From the NCBI GenBank assembly GCA_016808115.1, contig JAEQBH010002865.1, positions 144,195-208,194 of the forward strand: a DNA stretch of 64,000 nt. The letters are read 5' to 3'. The position numbers and the translations under genes are program-made. The DNA is from Tetrastigma voinierianum (Eukaryota > Streptophyta > Magnoliopsida > Vitales > Vitaceae). The first letter of the stretch is position 1. Each line of letters opens with the position of its first letter. Below, piece after piece: positions 10,860 to 21,299 of this stretch. The notes beneath the pieces were generated by a model. The model was not told the DNA's origin and did not search any database. It worked only from the letters and a program-made list of their open reading frames with translations.

Positions 10860-11152
10860 GATTTATGAAAAGTTTAATAAACTTTTAAAGCAAGCGGTTG
10901 AGCCTAGACTCCTGTGCTTGTAAAAAGTTTTATAAACTTTTAAAGCAAGCGGTTGAGCCTAGGCTCCCGTGTTTATAAAAAGTTTTATAAACTTTTAAAG
11001 CAAAGCAAGCAAGAGGTCTATGAAAAGTTTTATAAACTTTTAAAGCAAAGTAAAGCAAGCAAGCAAGAGGTTTATGAAAAGTTTTAGAAACTTTTAAAGC
11101 AAAGCAAAGCGAAGCAAGCAAGCAAGTATGAAAAGTTTTAGAAACTTTTAAA
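10860..11152 (+). repeat. Palindromic array AAAAGTTT/AAACTTTT in 3' LTR
   Basis: Six units centre on AAAAGTTTTATAAACTTTT; the 5' LTR has five. Two units share the linker AAGCAAGCGGTTGAGCC and the others use AAGCAAAGCAAGCAAGAGG, which shows a higher-order pattern. Confidence 0.8.
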
Positions 11153-11711
11153 GCAGAGCAAGCAAGGTTTCTGGAAAATGTTTTGTAAAAGAGAGTTTTA
11201 CAGATTTGAGATATTTTTAGAAAAAGCAAACATTTTATAAAGTTTACACTCACTGAGCTTGTTTAGCTCATTATTTTGTTTTTTTAAAAACTACTTTCTA
11301 GGTACAGGTACGCCGGACACTAGAGAATATTAAGATTCTCCTGACTTTTGTATCAGTGTTGTATTAAATAACTTATGTAAGGAAATACTTTGGAATTTGT
11401 ACAGTTGAGCATATGCATGTACATAGTTTTTTATTGTGAAAATGTGATGAGCCTGAGGCTCTTTGAAAGAGTGTGTTGGTTGCCATATTTTGAAAAGTGT
11501 AAATTGTATATACAAGTTTTGGGATATGTCCTGTATGTAGCTGTTATGTTGCCGAAATTTTAGAAAATCACAAGTTTAGAAATGAAAAATTTTTATACGA
11601 GTTTTCAGCAAGCAACACGGCTTCGCTTCACAGGATTCTCTAGTCGCTGAAGTAACGGGCCGGGGTTTGTGGTGGTCAGACACCTCGCGCAGTAGGGGTG
11701 GGGGTGTGACA

Positions 11712-11716
11712 CATTT
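11712..11716. repeat. Target site duplication of chromo-A (right)
   Basis: CATTT is identical to 1105-1109. Confidence 0.93.
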
Positions 11717-13484
11717 GGTTATGTTGGTGACTGTGGAAAGAGATTTTGTTTCACTAGATAACACAATTTGTGATTGTGGAGGTAACACAAGAGTGGAGAA
11801 GGGAAGTACGGTCAAACTCGGTGCTGGAATGATACTCTCCAACACCGTAGAGCTCATCGGTGACTCACATTTTACGTTAGCCACGATCGTGGGGCAGATC
11901 ATCAACAATAAAATCAAAGAATACTTTTAAAGCAAAGGCATTTTCCGCTACAAGCATTGTCTCTAAGGCATGGTGATCAGAACTTCACCCCCGCCATCAA
12001 TACGAACTGCCCAACCCTCCTCTGTTTTGCATTTTATGGTTTATGTCCACCTTACTCCCGCCTGGTGGTCTGGCAGTGCTTAATCCAAAGTTGACTATTG
12101 TCAGGAGGTATTGTAGTCAAGAGATCAAATCTAGTCAATATGGCATGTGATAGATTTACCTTTAGATAGCTTAGTTAACCATCGCACTTCATGAAGTAGA
12201 GATCCTTCTAAGAGGGAGTGGTTTCTGGGCGCTGAATTTTTCATCGTGTATCTTGTGGTACCATGATTTTAATTTTGTAGCTGGTGGTATTACCATTTTA
12301 AGATGGTGTATTTGCATCTCACAACGAGGGTTTACCAAAAAAATTTCCTTTGAAAAGTGTCTTCTTTGTTTTGCTTTTGTTATACTAAGAGATACCTTTG
12401 ATCAAGTAAGGAAAATAAGATGAAGCCTCATCTATCGATTTCGTGGATGTGTAACTACTCCCAACCCTCTTAGCCCCATATATCCTTAAAAGCTAGCAAT
12501 TCTCATCAATAGTTTCAACTTTAAGATTTCCTTTGTATGTTCTGTATTAAGATTTCTAAGTACTGTTTTCTGTTGTTAGTAGGTATTATGGAGGAACATT
12601 GTCTGAGGAAGTACTACATTGATGACAAGGCTGCAAATTGATTGTGTTGATATACTACATTGCCATGATATTGAATTTTGGTCTCTTGATTAGGTGTTAA
12701 TGGAATGTTCCTTTTGTTTGAATTTGTATCTTTATTTATTTGTGTGTGTTTATATGCTTGCATATCCTCCCTTTATAGTATTATATGTGATGATTCAATT
12801 TGTTCCCTGTTTTGAATCTTTACTGATTTGATTCATGGTTGACAACTCACAATGCTTTTGGTTAGTTAGGGGTAGAGTTGAGGATTGGGAGGCTGTTATT
12901 GACTCCAACGAACCAGCAAGACTCCATTTCCAGTTAGCTTAAAGTGAGTTCCAAATACTTCTCTTAGCTTTTAAATCATAAATTGTATGGACAATAGTTG
13001 TTTCTCCCTTTCTTCCTTTGTTTGATCTTCTTATTTTTCCCATTCCTTCAGTTGTTGATTAAAGCTAGAAGCTTAGTTTTTCACTCTACTCAAGACTATT
13101 TGAAAGGTACTACAGATCAACTAGTTAATGTAGATTTTTATATTAGGTAATGCATTTTGGCTATATATGCAGAACCTTGATGGGGTTAGGCATGTTTTTC
13201 TCTTCCTTTGCTCGGGCGTTAATACTTATTGCAAAGGCAACAAAAATTAGGGGAAAATAGTTGAGCGGTTGAGTTGTCATTTCCTAAATTCCTAGAGATC
13301 ATGTATCCATTAGAATTGCACCTAGGCTTTAAAATTGGTCCAACTGCATGTGGAACTTGTAGGGAACATTTCATGTGCTCTTTACAGGACTATGTTTCAA
13401 AGTCAAGCCATGCAAGATGGTGTCCGGGCTACCATCGCTGATTTCTGAAGAAATGTTAAACCAGTTTACTTTTTCATTAAGCTA
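11717..13484. other. Intergenic sequence, no supported gene
   Basis: This is the continuation of the DNA interrupted by chromo-A. It has no recognisable transposon or RNA gene. A short open stretch at 12871-12942 (23 codons ending TAA, preceded by an AG acceptor-like dinucleotide) could be a terminal exon. I cannot name a family and see no consistent partner exons. AT-rich, intron-like runs lie around 12660-12790. Confidence 0.4.
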
Positions 13485-13499
13485 AGATACACCTTGAAT
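13485..13499. repeat. SINE target site duplication (left)
   Basis: AGATACACCTTGAAT corresponds to AGATATACCTTAAAT at 13647-13661, with two transitions in 15 bases. A duplication of 10-20 bp is typical of LINE-driven SINE insertion. Confidence 0.75.
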
Positions 13500-13647
13500 G
13501 CTAATAAGACCTAGCTTGAGTGGTTAAGAGCTCAGGAGGGCATATGGAGGGGAGGGGTCTAGGGTTTGAGTTTGAATGGGGAAAAATTTGTGAAGGAACA
13601 AAAGACTATGATGTAATGCAAAGTGATTAGATATAAAAAAAAAAAAA
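13500..13647 (+). mobile_element. tRNA-derived SINE retrotransposon
   Basis: This 148-bp element begins after a 15-bp direct repeat and ends in a run of 13 A (13635-13647). It carries an RNA polymerase III A-box (TAGCTTGAGTGG, 13512-13523) and a decayed B-box (GGTTTGAGTTT, 13563-13573) that differs from the consensus GGTTCGANTCC by C-to-T changes. The A-to-B spacing of 51 bp suits a tRNA-type promoter. The body between B-box and tail is not tRNA-like, so this is a SINE and not a tRNA gene. It does not code for protein and would have been moved by a partner LINE. I cannot assign a named SINE family from the sequence. Confidence 0.75.
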
Positions 13648-13661
13648 GATATACCTTAAAT
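13647..13661. repeat. SINE target site duplication (right)
   Basis: AGATATACCTTAAAT immediately follows the A tail, sharing its first A, and pairs with 13485-13499. Confidence 0.75.
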
Positions 13662-16600
13662 ATATTTGATTTCCATGTTGGTTACAGTGTCAATGTTTAT
13701 TTTATTAGGGTTGTTTTTGTATATTTCTTATTGGTAATCGGCTTCTATCACGACCCTTCTTTCGACCTGATATTGTTTTGGTTCAAGATTATTATAGTGG
13801 CGACATAGCCCATCAAACTGAATTCTAGTTTTGCTTCCTTATTAGAGCTATGTCCTCACCTATGTGAAACACTATAGTCCTCCCCTCCTCGGGTCTAGTG
13901 TCTTCATGGGCCTTATTTATCCGTAGCTAAATATAAGGTTCTATACCATTATCTCACTCAATCTCAACATGATATTCCTCGCACTTCAAGAGGGTTGTAG
14001 CACGCAACACGCCCATTCATAAGGACACCAGCCACGGAAGATTATTTCTCTTTCCAATCGTGTTTGTAAGATCTCTATTCCGTAGTCTTCTTTCATTAGA
14101 AAAAAAAAGGATCATGCTCATCAAAAGCACAAGCCAGTTTGAGGGCCCAAAGAGAAAACAGCAAGAAGACTGAATTCCACTGTGACTCCAAGTTAAATCT
14201 GCATCTACCTTTGAAAATCCAGCATCCCTCATTATAAGTTGAAAGACCAAAATTCTACTCAAAATTTCGTTCTATTCAAAATATCTTCTCTTTTCAATCT
14301 TCAGTCATATTTATTCTTGCTTTTGGAGGACAGCTCTTCCTTAGCATTTTTATCCTCTGGAAACAAATTAAGATTGTGCTTTTTCCTCTTTGAAAAGCAT
14401 TTAACCCTGAATATTTTAGAATCTTCTTTGATTAAAAAAATATATATTGTAGCATCTTCAATAAGCTTTTGGGTTATTAACTGACTAAGTTGGAGTCAAG
14501 TTAAAAAGGTTGCGCTTTTTCCTATCTCGAAAAGCATTTCACCTTGAATATTGTAGAATCTATAAGCTTCGGGTTATTAACCGACCAGCCGAGCTGCTTT
14601 CTTCATAGGAAATGCACTCATGGTCGATCGCTGAAGCCTATGAGTTCCACTATCTTTACTCGGCCATGTTTAGAAATAGCCCACATAATTTTCTTTCGGT
14701 TTTCCCTTCGGTACCTTTTATAAGATAGCCTTTAATCAATATATCAATCTACTACTTATCAATATTAATAATTACAATAATGATAATGATAATCTTCGTT
14801 ACAGAGAAAGAAGGAAGGATAATGTCATTACTAACCATTCACGAGAAACTTCCTTTCACTTTTACAGTTGCACATAAATATATAACTGATTACTGGATTT
14901 CTTCATAAGAATAGCCGGTTAGTAGAAATATGATCATTTATTTTGACCTTTGTTTATCCTGACATGGATTATTGTTAATCTCATCCCTGGATAATTGGAA
15001 CCTTTAGCAATGGCATTGGAGGATGAGAAATGGTCTTTAGTTCAACTACTTCTATCATCTTCCTATAGTGGACATGGCATCTCCAGCTTGAAACAGGTAC
15101 TGGGTTCCATTTTCTTGCTACCGGGTTAGAGTCTCCTTAGAGAAATTGTTTTTTAAAAAGATTTTCGGTGGGGACCAGAGCCTTCATCTAGCTTATACTA
15201 GATCTGCCCATGGGGATGCCCACATTTAGATCTACACCTACCCTCACACCCAAATTGTAAAGACACAGGACTATCCCAATTAATAAGCACTTTAATTTGA
15301 CCAATCCATTGTAAATTAATTGAATGTCAGGCCTGGCTCAGATGGACCCTAGGCCACCAAGTCCAATGCCACACCCATTCTGAATTGTAAATCATCATTT
15401 GGGCCTTTTGTATATTTTGGGTATGACTTTTCCAATAAAGAAACCCAAAAAAAAAGGTACATGAAGGAATTTTAAAGTTTACTCTATTAATCGTACTGCA
15501 CATTTTGGTTTATATAATGTTTTTTATTTATACAGGTCAATTTCTGCACCCCATGCATCACAAATGTAGATACAAAATTCATCGGTTTCATCTCAACCTC
15601 TGACTCCGACTAGAAAAGGATTAGGGGGAAAAGTAGTACTTTGTGGAGATGACAAATACTACAAAAGCAATAATATGATAACGGGCATCTTTTGCCAACA
15701 TTTTACCGGAAAATATGACAACAAGATCCTTTTTCTAACCCTTAACTATCAATTCTAATTTAAGTGCCCAAACTCTTTAGGAGATCTCTTCTCTTATCCT
15801 ATATGGTACTTTAGAAAACTGAAGGAAATTCCTATATATTTTGTATAGCAGACTCACATCCTCAGCAACTATTTCTCTACAATGGAGATTCCAAGTTGAT
15901 AAGCTGCTACTTTATGAAGTACCATTATCACAATTCATAGTCAAGTTTCCAGCCTTTTTCCTAGAAAGTTACTTTTGCTAATCAATAATGTTTTAGATGA
16001 CTGTGACGTGGTCAATTTGAGATGGGCTAGTAGTTACTATCAATTTGTGATGTCAGCCAAGCCTCCTAAGGAAGGTTGTTTGTCTTAACGTGTTTTTCTA
16101 GTTTTGCCATAAAGTCATGTTATATTAACAGATGTTCTGAAGTGTTGTTCTGGAAAGGAGCAAAAGAAGGTATTTAAAGAAGACAAACCATTCAATTTTT
16201 TACCTGCTTTCAGGGGTAAGCTAAATGAATATTTTCGAGTGAAATTTCGGCCTTATGATCATGTCAATTAATATTAGTCTCATCTATGCTTTTGTATAAA
16301 GAGTAAATATTTTAATTGATGCAATCGTCAACCAGCCCAACCCAACTATTGTCCAAAATTCATACCACATTGATTGAATTCAATGTAGTAACTTAAAATA
16401 GAAAGTAGCCCATTTACTAGCTTTTGTTTAGGAAAGTGATTTCAAGAAGGGTTTTAGAGAAACAATGTTTCAAAATTATTCCAAGATATTTGTACTGTGC
16501 TGGTTTGAAACTTAGAACATCATATTATTAAATTTAATTTATATATTTTTTTAAATTACTTGTATCATAATGCTTTATTTTTTCCTTGTCATTTCTAAAA

Positions 16601-17160
16601 AAATTATAAAAAGATAACTTCTCTAAGAATTCAATTTTTTTAAAGTAAAAATAGAATATTGTGTATTATTTGATTCTTGTTTTTAAAACGTATTTATTAT
16701 GGGAAATAGATTAAATTTTTTTGTATTCCCAGATTATTCTACACAAATTTAAAAATAAAAAATTATATTAGCAACTCAATCACATTTGATTCCAATATAA
16801 TTTATTTGGAACTTTGGTTAAAGTAAAATAAAAAACCAATATTTGCCGCTTCTTCTGGGCTTCCTCATCAACTAATGCCTTTAACTTTCAGGTTAAAGAT
16901 AGCTTTCAGATTGCTACAATTAAAAGATTGCATAGAGGATATCTCACCTTACCCCAACTGAAAGAGAAAGGTATCCTTTGGTGATTTAAGAAAAAATGTC
17001 TGATACTCTAGATGATATCAATTAAATTTTTATTGAAGAAAGATTGTGAGAGAAGGTTGTCACTAAGTGGGGTATCATTGTGGGTCTATTACCCCTGGCC
17101 ACTAGTCAACGAAAATTCATTTTAGTGCACAAAGTGGGCAGAGGCTGAGGCCTCAAAAAA
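13662..17160. other. AT-rich intergenic sequence, nothing recognised
   Basis: No transposon domain, RNA gene or convincing exon was found on either strand. Base composition is strongly AT-rich at 16500-16830. A local duplication lies at 14374-14586. Open frames in this stretch are short and resemble no protein family I recognise. Confidence 0.5.
14374..14586. repeat. Local direct duplication
   Basis: The segment from TTGTGCTTTTTCCTCTTTGA (14374) to GGGTTATTAACTGAC is repeated from about 14509 to 14586. The second copy has several substitutions and lacks about 35 bp of the middle. Confidence 0.7.
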
Positions 17161-17163
17161 CTT

Positions 17164-17705
17164 TTTTAATAGACCAAAATATTTGTGATCCACTCATTCT
17201 TAATAGTGCTACCAAGAACTATCTAGTCCTCTAATAATCCATTTAAAAAAATTTGTTTATAGACTAAACGATGTAAAGGCTATGTATAATAAAGTTGTTT
17301 TCTACTGTGTATGTAACAATTTTCAACTAAAATTGGTTTTGGTCTGATATCTCTGCAAGTGCACAAGTTATACAAGTAATAAAGTGGATTTTTAAGTCCA
17401 GATATCATTCCCATAAGGATTGATTAGAAAATCTAAAGATCAACTAACCCTACTACTCAAGATCCTCACTATTTGAACCACTATTTTCCAGGATAGATTT
17501 AACTTTCTAAAATAAAATAAATGAAAGAAATAAAGAAATTCTAAACTATAAGGATTAAATAGTTCACTGGACTGAAATAACACTGGGAATGAAATCAGTG
17601 TTTTGATTATCAATTTCCAAAGTTCCTCAAGAAAATACAGTCATGGACATGAACTTTGGAATTGTCCAAAAGCAGGGTAGTGTAGCCTTGGAATGCCTTC
17701 TGAGT
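17164..17705 (-). repeat. LTR-B left fragment with decayed leader and primer site
   Basis: From 17252 the sequence matches 28890-29335 almost base for base, including the GTGCACAAGTTATACAAGTAATAAAG motif region common to Athila/Tat LTRs. The bases before it (17164-17251) match the leader at 28735-28890 in degraded form. This is therefore a primer site plus the start of a minus-strand 5' LTR, not the 3' LTR of Athila-A to its right. The homology ends abruptly at about 17705. Confidence 0.6.
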
Positions 17706-17784
17706 AACTGCTCAAATTTATATCTTTAGCTAGACATTGCTGTAGTGTGTTTTCTTTTCAGCAATTCTTTTGATCTCTCCAAAT

Positions 17785-18930
17785 TTAGGACTGCTCTTCA
17801 TTTGGTCTTCCTCCAAGGTAATGTTTCAGCCTCTGACCATTCACTTTGAACTCATCTCCATAATTGGTTTTCAATGTTATTGCTCCAAAAGGGGTAAATG
17901 CCACTACTGTGTAAGGACCACTCCACCTTGACTTAAGTTTTCCTGGAAATAGTTTGAGCTGGGAATTGTACAGTAGGACAAACTCTCATACTCTGAACTC
18001 TTTCCAAAGAATCTTTTGATCATGCCACTTTTTGGTTTTATCTTTATAGATCCTAGCATTGTCATAGGCTTCATTTCTAAGCTCTTCCAGTTCATTCATT
18101 TGAAGTAGCCTCTTTTCCTTAACAGCTTGGAAATCAAAGTTCAGCTTCTTGATTTCCCACATTGCCTTAAATTCAAGCTTAAAAGGGAGATGACAAGGTT
18201 TTCCAAATACTAACCTGTACGGGGACATTCTAATAGAAAATTTATAAGCAGTCCTGTAAGCCCACAATGTATCATCTAACTTGACTAACCAGTCTTTCCT
18301 GCTTGTGTTTACTGTCTTTTCCAATATATTCTTTATCTCCCCATTGGATATTTTTGCTTGCCTATTTGACTGAGGGTGATAAGCCAATCTCATAACATGT
18401 TTGACTACATATCTGTTCATGAGTTTTGCAAACAGTTTGTTTGAAAAATGGCTTCCCTCCTCACTAATGATTGTCCTTGGGGCTCAAAATCTGCTTAAGA
18501 TATTTCTTTAAATAAACCCCACCATTGTGTTTACATCATTTCTTGGACAAGCTATAGCTTCCACCCATTTGGATACATAGTCCACAACTAGGAGAATGTA
18601 CTGATTTACAAATGAAGGTGGGAAAGGTCCTATGAAGTCTATCCCCCATACATAAAAAATCTCCACCACCAGGATTCCTTGTAGAGGCTTCTCATTTCTT
18701 GTGTTTATGTTGCCTATTCTCTGGAATTTATCATAATGTTTAACCAATTTAGAATAGTCTCTGAATAAGGTAGGCCAGTAAAATCCTGATTGGAGAATTT
18801 TTTGGGTTGTTCTGTCTCCTGTAAAGTGTCCTCGATATGGTGATGCATGACATTTATTAATAATTTCACCTTGCTCATCTTCTGGTACACATCTTCTTAT
18901 GATATGATCTACCCCTCTTCTAAACAACAG
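17785..18930 (-). pseudogene. Athila-A integrase remnant
   Basis: This is an Athila-lineage integrase on the minus strand. The zinc-binding and core part (18508-18927) has His-Ala-Ser-Pro-Tyr-Arg-Gly-His and the Gly-Ile-Asp-Phe-Ile-Gly-Pro-Phe motif with the first catalytic Asp. The second part (17986-18420) starts after a short gap with Tyr-His-Pro-Gln and ends with the Lys-Thr-Lys-Lys-Trp-His-Asp segment of Athila integrases. The C-terminal tail, ending at a TAA at 17785, is in another frame. The position that should hold the catalytic Glu after Tyr-His-Pro-Gln reads Lys (Gln-Ala-Lys), a G-to-A change. A broken reading frame between the halves adds to its loss. Confidence 0.9.
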
Positions 18931-19071
18931 TGGGTCATCCCATATATAAACTTTGGCATCAGTTCTTAACTTTCTTTTCTATTGGTAGCTGAATTCTAGT
19001 TGCATGATTCCATAAGCTAAGTAATTAACAATATCAGCATACCAAGGTAATTGGACTAATAGCTGAAAAAG

Positions 19072-19690
19072 CTACTCATCAGGGAAATTTTCTTCTATCT
19101 TAGTCCCTCTTTCTTCTTCAATAAGCTTTTCTAATCTTGACAAGTTATCACCTATCACATTGTCACTCCCCTTCCTGTCCTTAATTTCTAAATCAAATTC
19201 TTGCAGTAGTAATGCCCACCTGATTAGTCTTGGTTTGACATCTTTCTTTGCCATTAGATACTTAATTGATGTATGATCAATGTGTATGATGACATGGGAC
19301 CCCAATATATATGGTCTAAAATTTTCACAAGCTAAACACCATTGCCAAGATTCCTTCGTAGTTGAGCACCTCTCTTTCAGGCCTCATTGAAGGGTTTTTC
19401 GCATAAGATATTGCTCTGAAAATTTTCTCTGTTCTTTGTCCAAACATTGCTCCCATTGCATAGTCATTGTCATCACACATGATTTAAATGTTTTTGTTCC
19501 AGTCTGGTATTGCCTTGATGGGAGCTATAACCAATCTAGATTTTATTTCTTCAAATGCAGACCTGCACGATTCATCAAAATAAAATTTGATATCCTTCTC
19601 TAGCAGTTTGCATAATGGTTTTGAAATTTTTGAGAAATCTTTTGTAAAATCCTGCAAGTCCCAAAGAACTTATGATCCCCTTGATTGTAG
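19072..19690 (-). pseudogene. Athila-A RNase H remnant
   Basis: An open 77-residue piece (19072-19305) covers the C-terminal half: Ile-His-Ile-Asp-His-Thr near its start, then Arg-Trp-Ala-Leu-Leu-Leu-Gln-Glu-Phe-Asp-Leu-Glu-Ile and a Gly-Ser-Asn-like stretch ending Leu-Ser-Arg-Leu. That last stretch corresponds to the domain end before integrase. The N-terminal half up to 19690 is scattered over frames with stops. It joins the RT upstream and, across a damaged linker at 18928-19071, the integrase downstream. Confidence 0.85.
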
Positions 19691-20425
19691 TAGGTGGCAT
19701 TGGAGTTTCAATTATAGAAACCTTTCTTGGTCAACTTCAAGTCCAGCTGTAGAAATTTTATGTCCTAAGACAATGCCTTCATTTACCATAAAATGACAAT
19801 TTTCCCAATTAAGAGCTAAATTCTTGTCTTGGCACTTCTGAAGTACAATTTCCAAGTTGTGCATGCAGTGCTCAAAACTGGATCCATACACTGAAAAGTC
19901 ATTCATGAAGATCTCCCTAGCTTCCTCAATCAAATATGAAAAGATGGACGTCATACACCTTTGAAAAGTTGCAAGAGCATTACACAGTCCAAATGACATC
20001 CTTCTAAAAGCAAAGGTGCCATAAAGACATGTGAAGGTAGTTTTCTCCTAGTCCTTAGGAGCTTTGGAAATTTGATTATATCCTGAATATCCATCAAGAA
20101 AACAGAAATGGGAGTGTCCTTCCAACCTATCCAGCATTTGATCAATAAAAGGCAAAGGATAACGATCATTTATGGTGGCAGTATTCAATTTTCTGTAATC
20201 TATGCAGACCCTCCATCCTGTCATAGTTCTTGTTGGAATCAATTCATTCTTCTCATTTCTAATGACCATTAATCCACCCTTCTTGGGAACTACATGAGCC
20301 GAGCTCACCCAAGGGCTGTCTGAGATTGCATAAATGAATCCTGCATTTAGCCATTTCAATACTTCTTTTCTGACATCTTTCATAATTGGATTCAATCTTC
20401 TCTGATGTTCTATTGATGTTTTTTC
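19691..20425 (-). pseudogene. Athila-A reverse transcriptase remnant
   Basis: Two long frames cover the domain. 20048-20395 has Trp-Val-Ser-Pro-like Trp-Val-Ser-Ser, Val-Val-Pro-Lys-Lys-Gly-Gly, the Trp-Arg-Val-Cys-Ile-Asp-Tyr-Arg-Lys-Leu-Asn motif and Phe-Leu-Asp-Gly-Tyr-Ser-Gly-Tyr. 19712-19999 has Phe-Gly-Leu-Cys-Asn-Ala and the catalytic box. The box reads Phe-Met-Asn-Asp (19898-19909), so the first catalytic aspartate is Asn, a single G-to-A change on the coding strand. A frameshift lies between the two pieces at about 20000-20050. The wording is Athila-type, not chromovirus. Confidence 0.92.
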
Positions 20426-20899
20426 ATTTTCCTCTAAGAGGAAAGAGACCGATTTTTAACCTTCCACCGACTGCATAAATTGCTTTGCAATTTCTAAGAA
20501 TCTCTATCGCTTCTACTCTACAGGTCAAGTTAGCTGATATGATCACTGGTTTTGATTTTTTAGCTTCTAAGAAGACATACTTCAAATGTTTGGGAAATTC
20601 CTTAGAATTAACCCCTAAGAGCTTGTTTCTACTTCTTGTACCTTCCCCTCACAACTACTTGATTTTTCTGTAATGTCTTCATTTAGATTGAGTACTGTTT
20701 CTTTAAATTCAAAACTGGAATTCAGAAATTCAACATCAAGATCCTTAGTATACTAGAAATTAATCTCATTCTCATTCATTGAACTTTGAATCTTACAATC
20801 ATATTTCAGTTTAGAACTGATGGGAATTATTGTTTCTACAATCTTACAATCAGCATTATCAAATTTCGGTTGTTTCAAGTTCTGATTTAGATTGAAGTG

Positions 20900-21250
20900 T
20901 ATTGCCTACTTCTCGACTCCCGAGTGAGCTCTCCTTCGAGATCAATCAAGGCCGGCCCAAAGTGGTAAGGAGCGTCACCAACAGCAGTGGAACTTGTTTA
21001 TCTTCTTCTATGTTGATTACCACAAAGTCCATAGGGAAAATAATTTTTCCCACCTTGATCAGTACATCTTCAAGGATTTCCTCTGGTTGAGCTAAAGTTC
21101 TGTCTGCCATCTATAAGGTCATGGCTATGGGAGTATGCTCCTCCAAACTAAGTCTCTTTACTACAGATAGTGGCATCAGGTTAATGCTTGCTCCGGAATC
21201 ACATAATGCTTTACCCATTTCAAGTTCCTTTATGAGGTGGAATGGTGAGC
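20900..21250 (-). pseudogene. Athila-A protease remnant
   Basis: The active-site triad is intact as Asp-Ser-Gly (21192-21200) within Asp-Ser-Gly-Ala-Ser-Ile-Asn-Leu-Met-Pro, typical of Athila proteases. Downstream come a Lys-Val-Gly-Lys-Ile-Ile-Phe-Pro-Met-Asp-Phe-Val-Val segment (around 21030-21060) and a Leu-Gly-Arg-Pro end (around 20950). A frame break after this separates it from RT. Bases 20426-20899 are the damaged protease-RT linker with no separate gene. Confidence 0.85.
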
Positions 21251-21299
21251 CGCCAGATCTGCATCTTCAAGTGGCAAACTCTTCGACCAATGCACCGTA

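Larger units (their letters stand above)
1110..11711 (+). mobile_element. chromo-A: full-length Tekay-like Ty3 chromovirus, inactive
   Basis: This 10.6 kb element has LTRs at 1110-4382 and 8545-11711, an exact CATTT duplication and a polypurine tract at 8530-8543. The internal order is gag, protease, RT, RNase H, integrase and chromodomain, which is chromovirus order. The Tekay/Del clade is inferred from the long LTRs starting TGTAACGCCC, the wording of the RT region, and a chromodomain followed by a GAGGACAAAATGTTCTAAAGG-type 3' end. Every domain has stops or frameshifts and the integrase core is deleted, so it cannot move on its own. The LTRs differ in length by about 100 bp and at many bases, so insertion is old. 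No clear primer binding site follows the 5' LTR; a weak tRNA-Met-like match (TTGGGCATCGTAG, 4417) lies 35 bp away. Confidence 0.95.
8545..11711 (+). repeat. chromo-A 3' LTR
   Basis: It is 3167 bp, from TGTAACGCCCCG to GGGTGTGACA, and matches the 5' LTR with many substitutions and small indels. It has the TATA box at 8760, an extra inverted GA-rich segment at 8984-9030 that the 5' LTR lacks, and the two palindromic arrays at 10381-10556 and 10860-11152. Confidence 0.95.

Noticed and set aside
11667..11930. 87-codon plus-strand frame crossing the end of the chromo-A 3' LTR
   Set aside because: It begins inside the LTR and crosses the insertion junction, so it cannot be an ancestral gene; no similarity recognised.
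13512..13580. tRNA gene-like A-box and B-box
   Set aside because: No cloverleaf can be drawn, and the A tail with flanking duplications marks it as a SINE.
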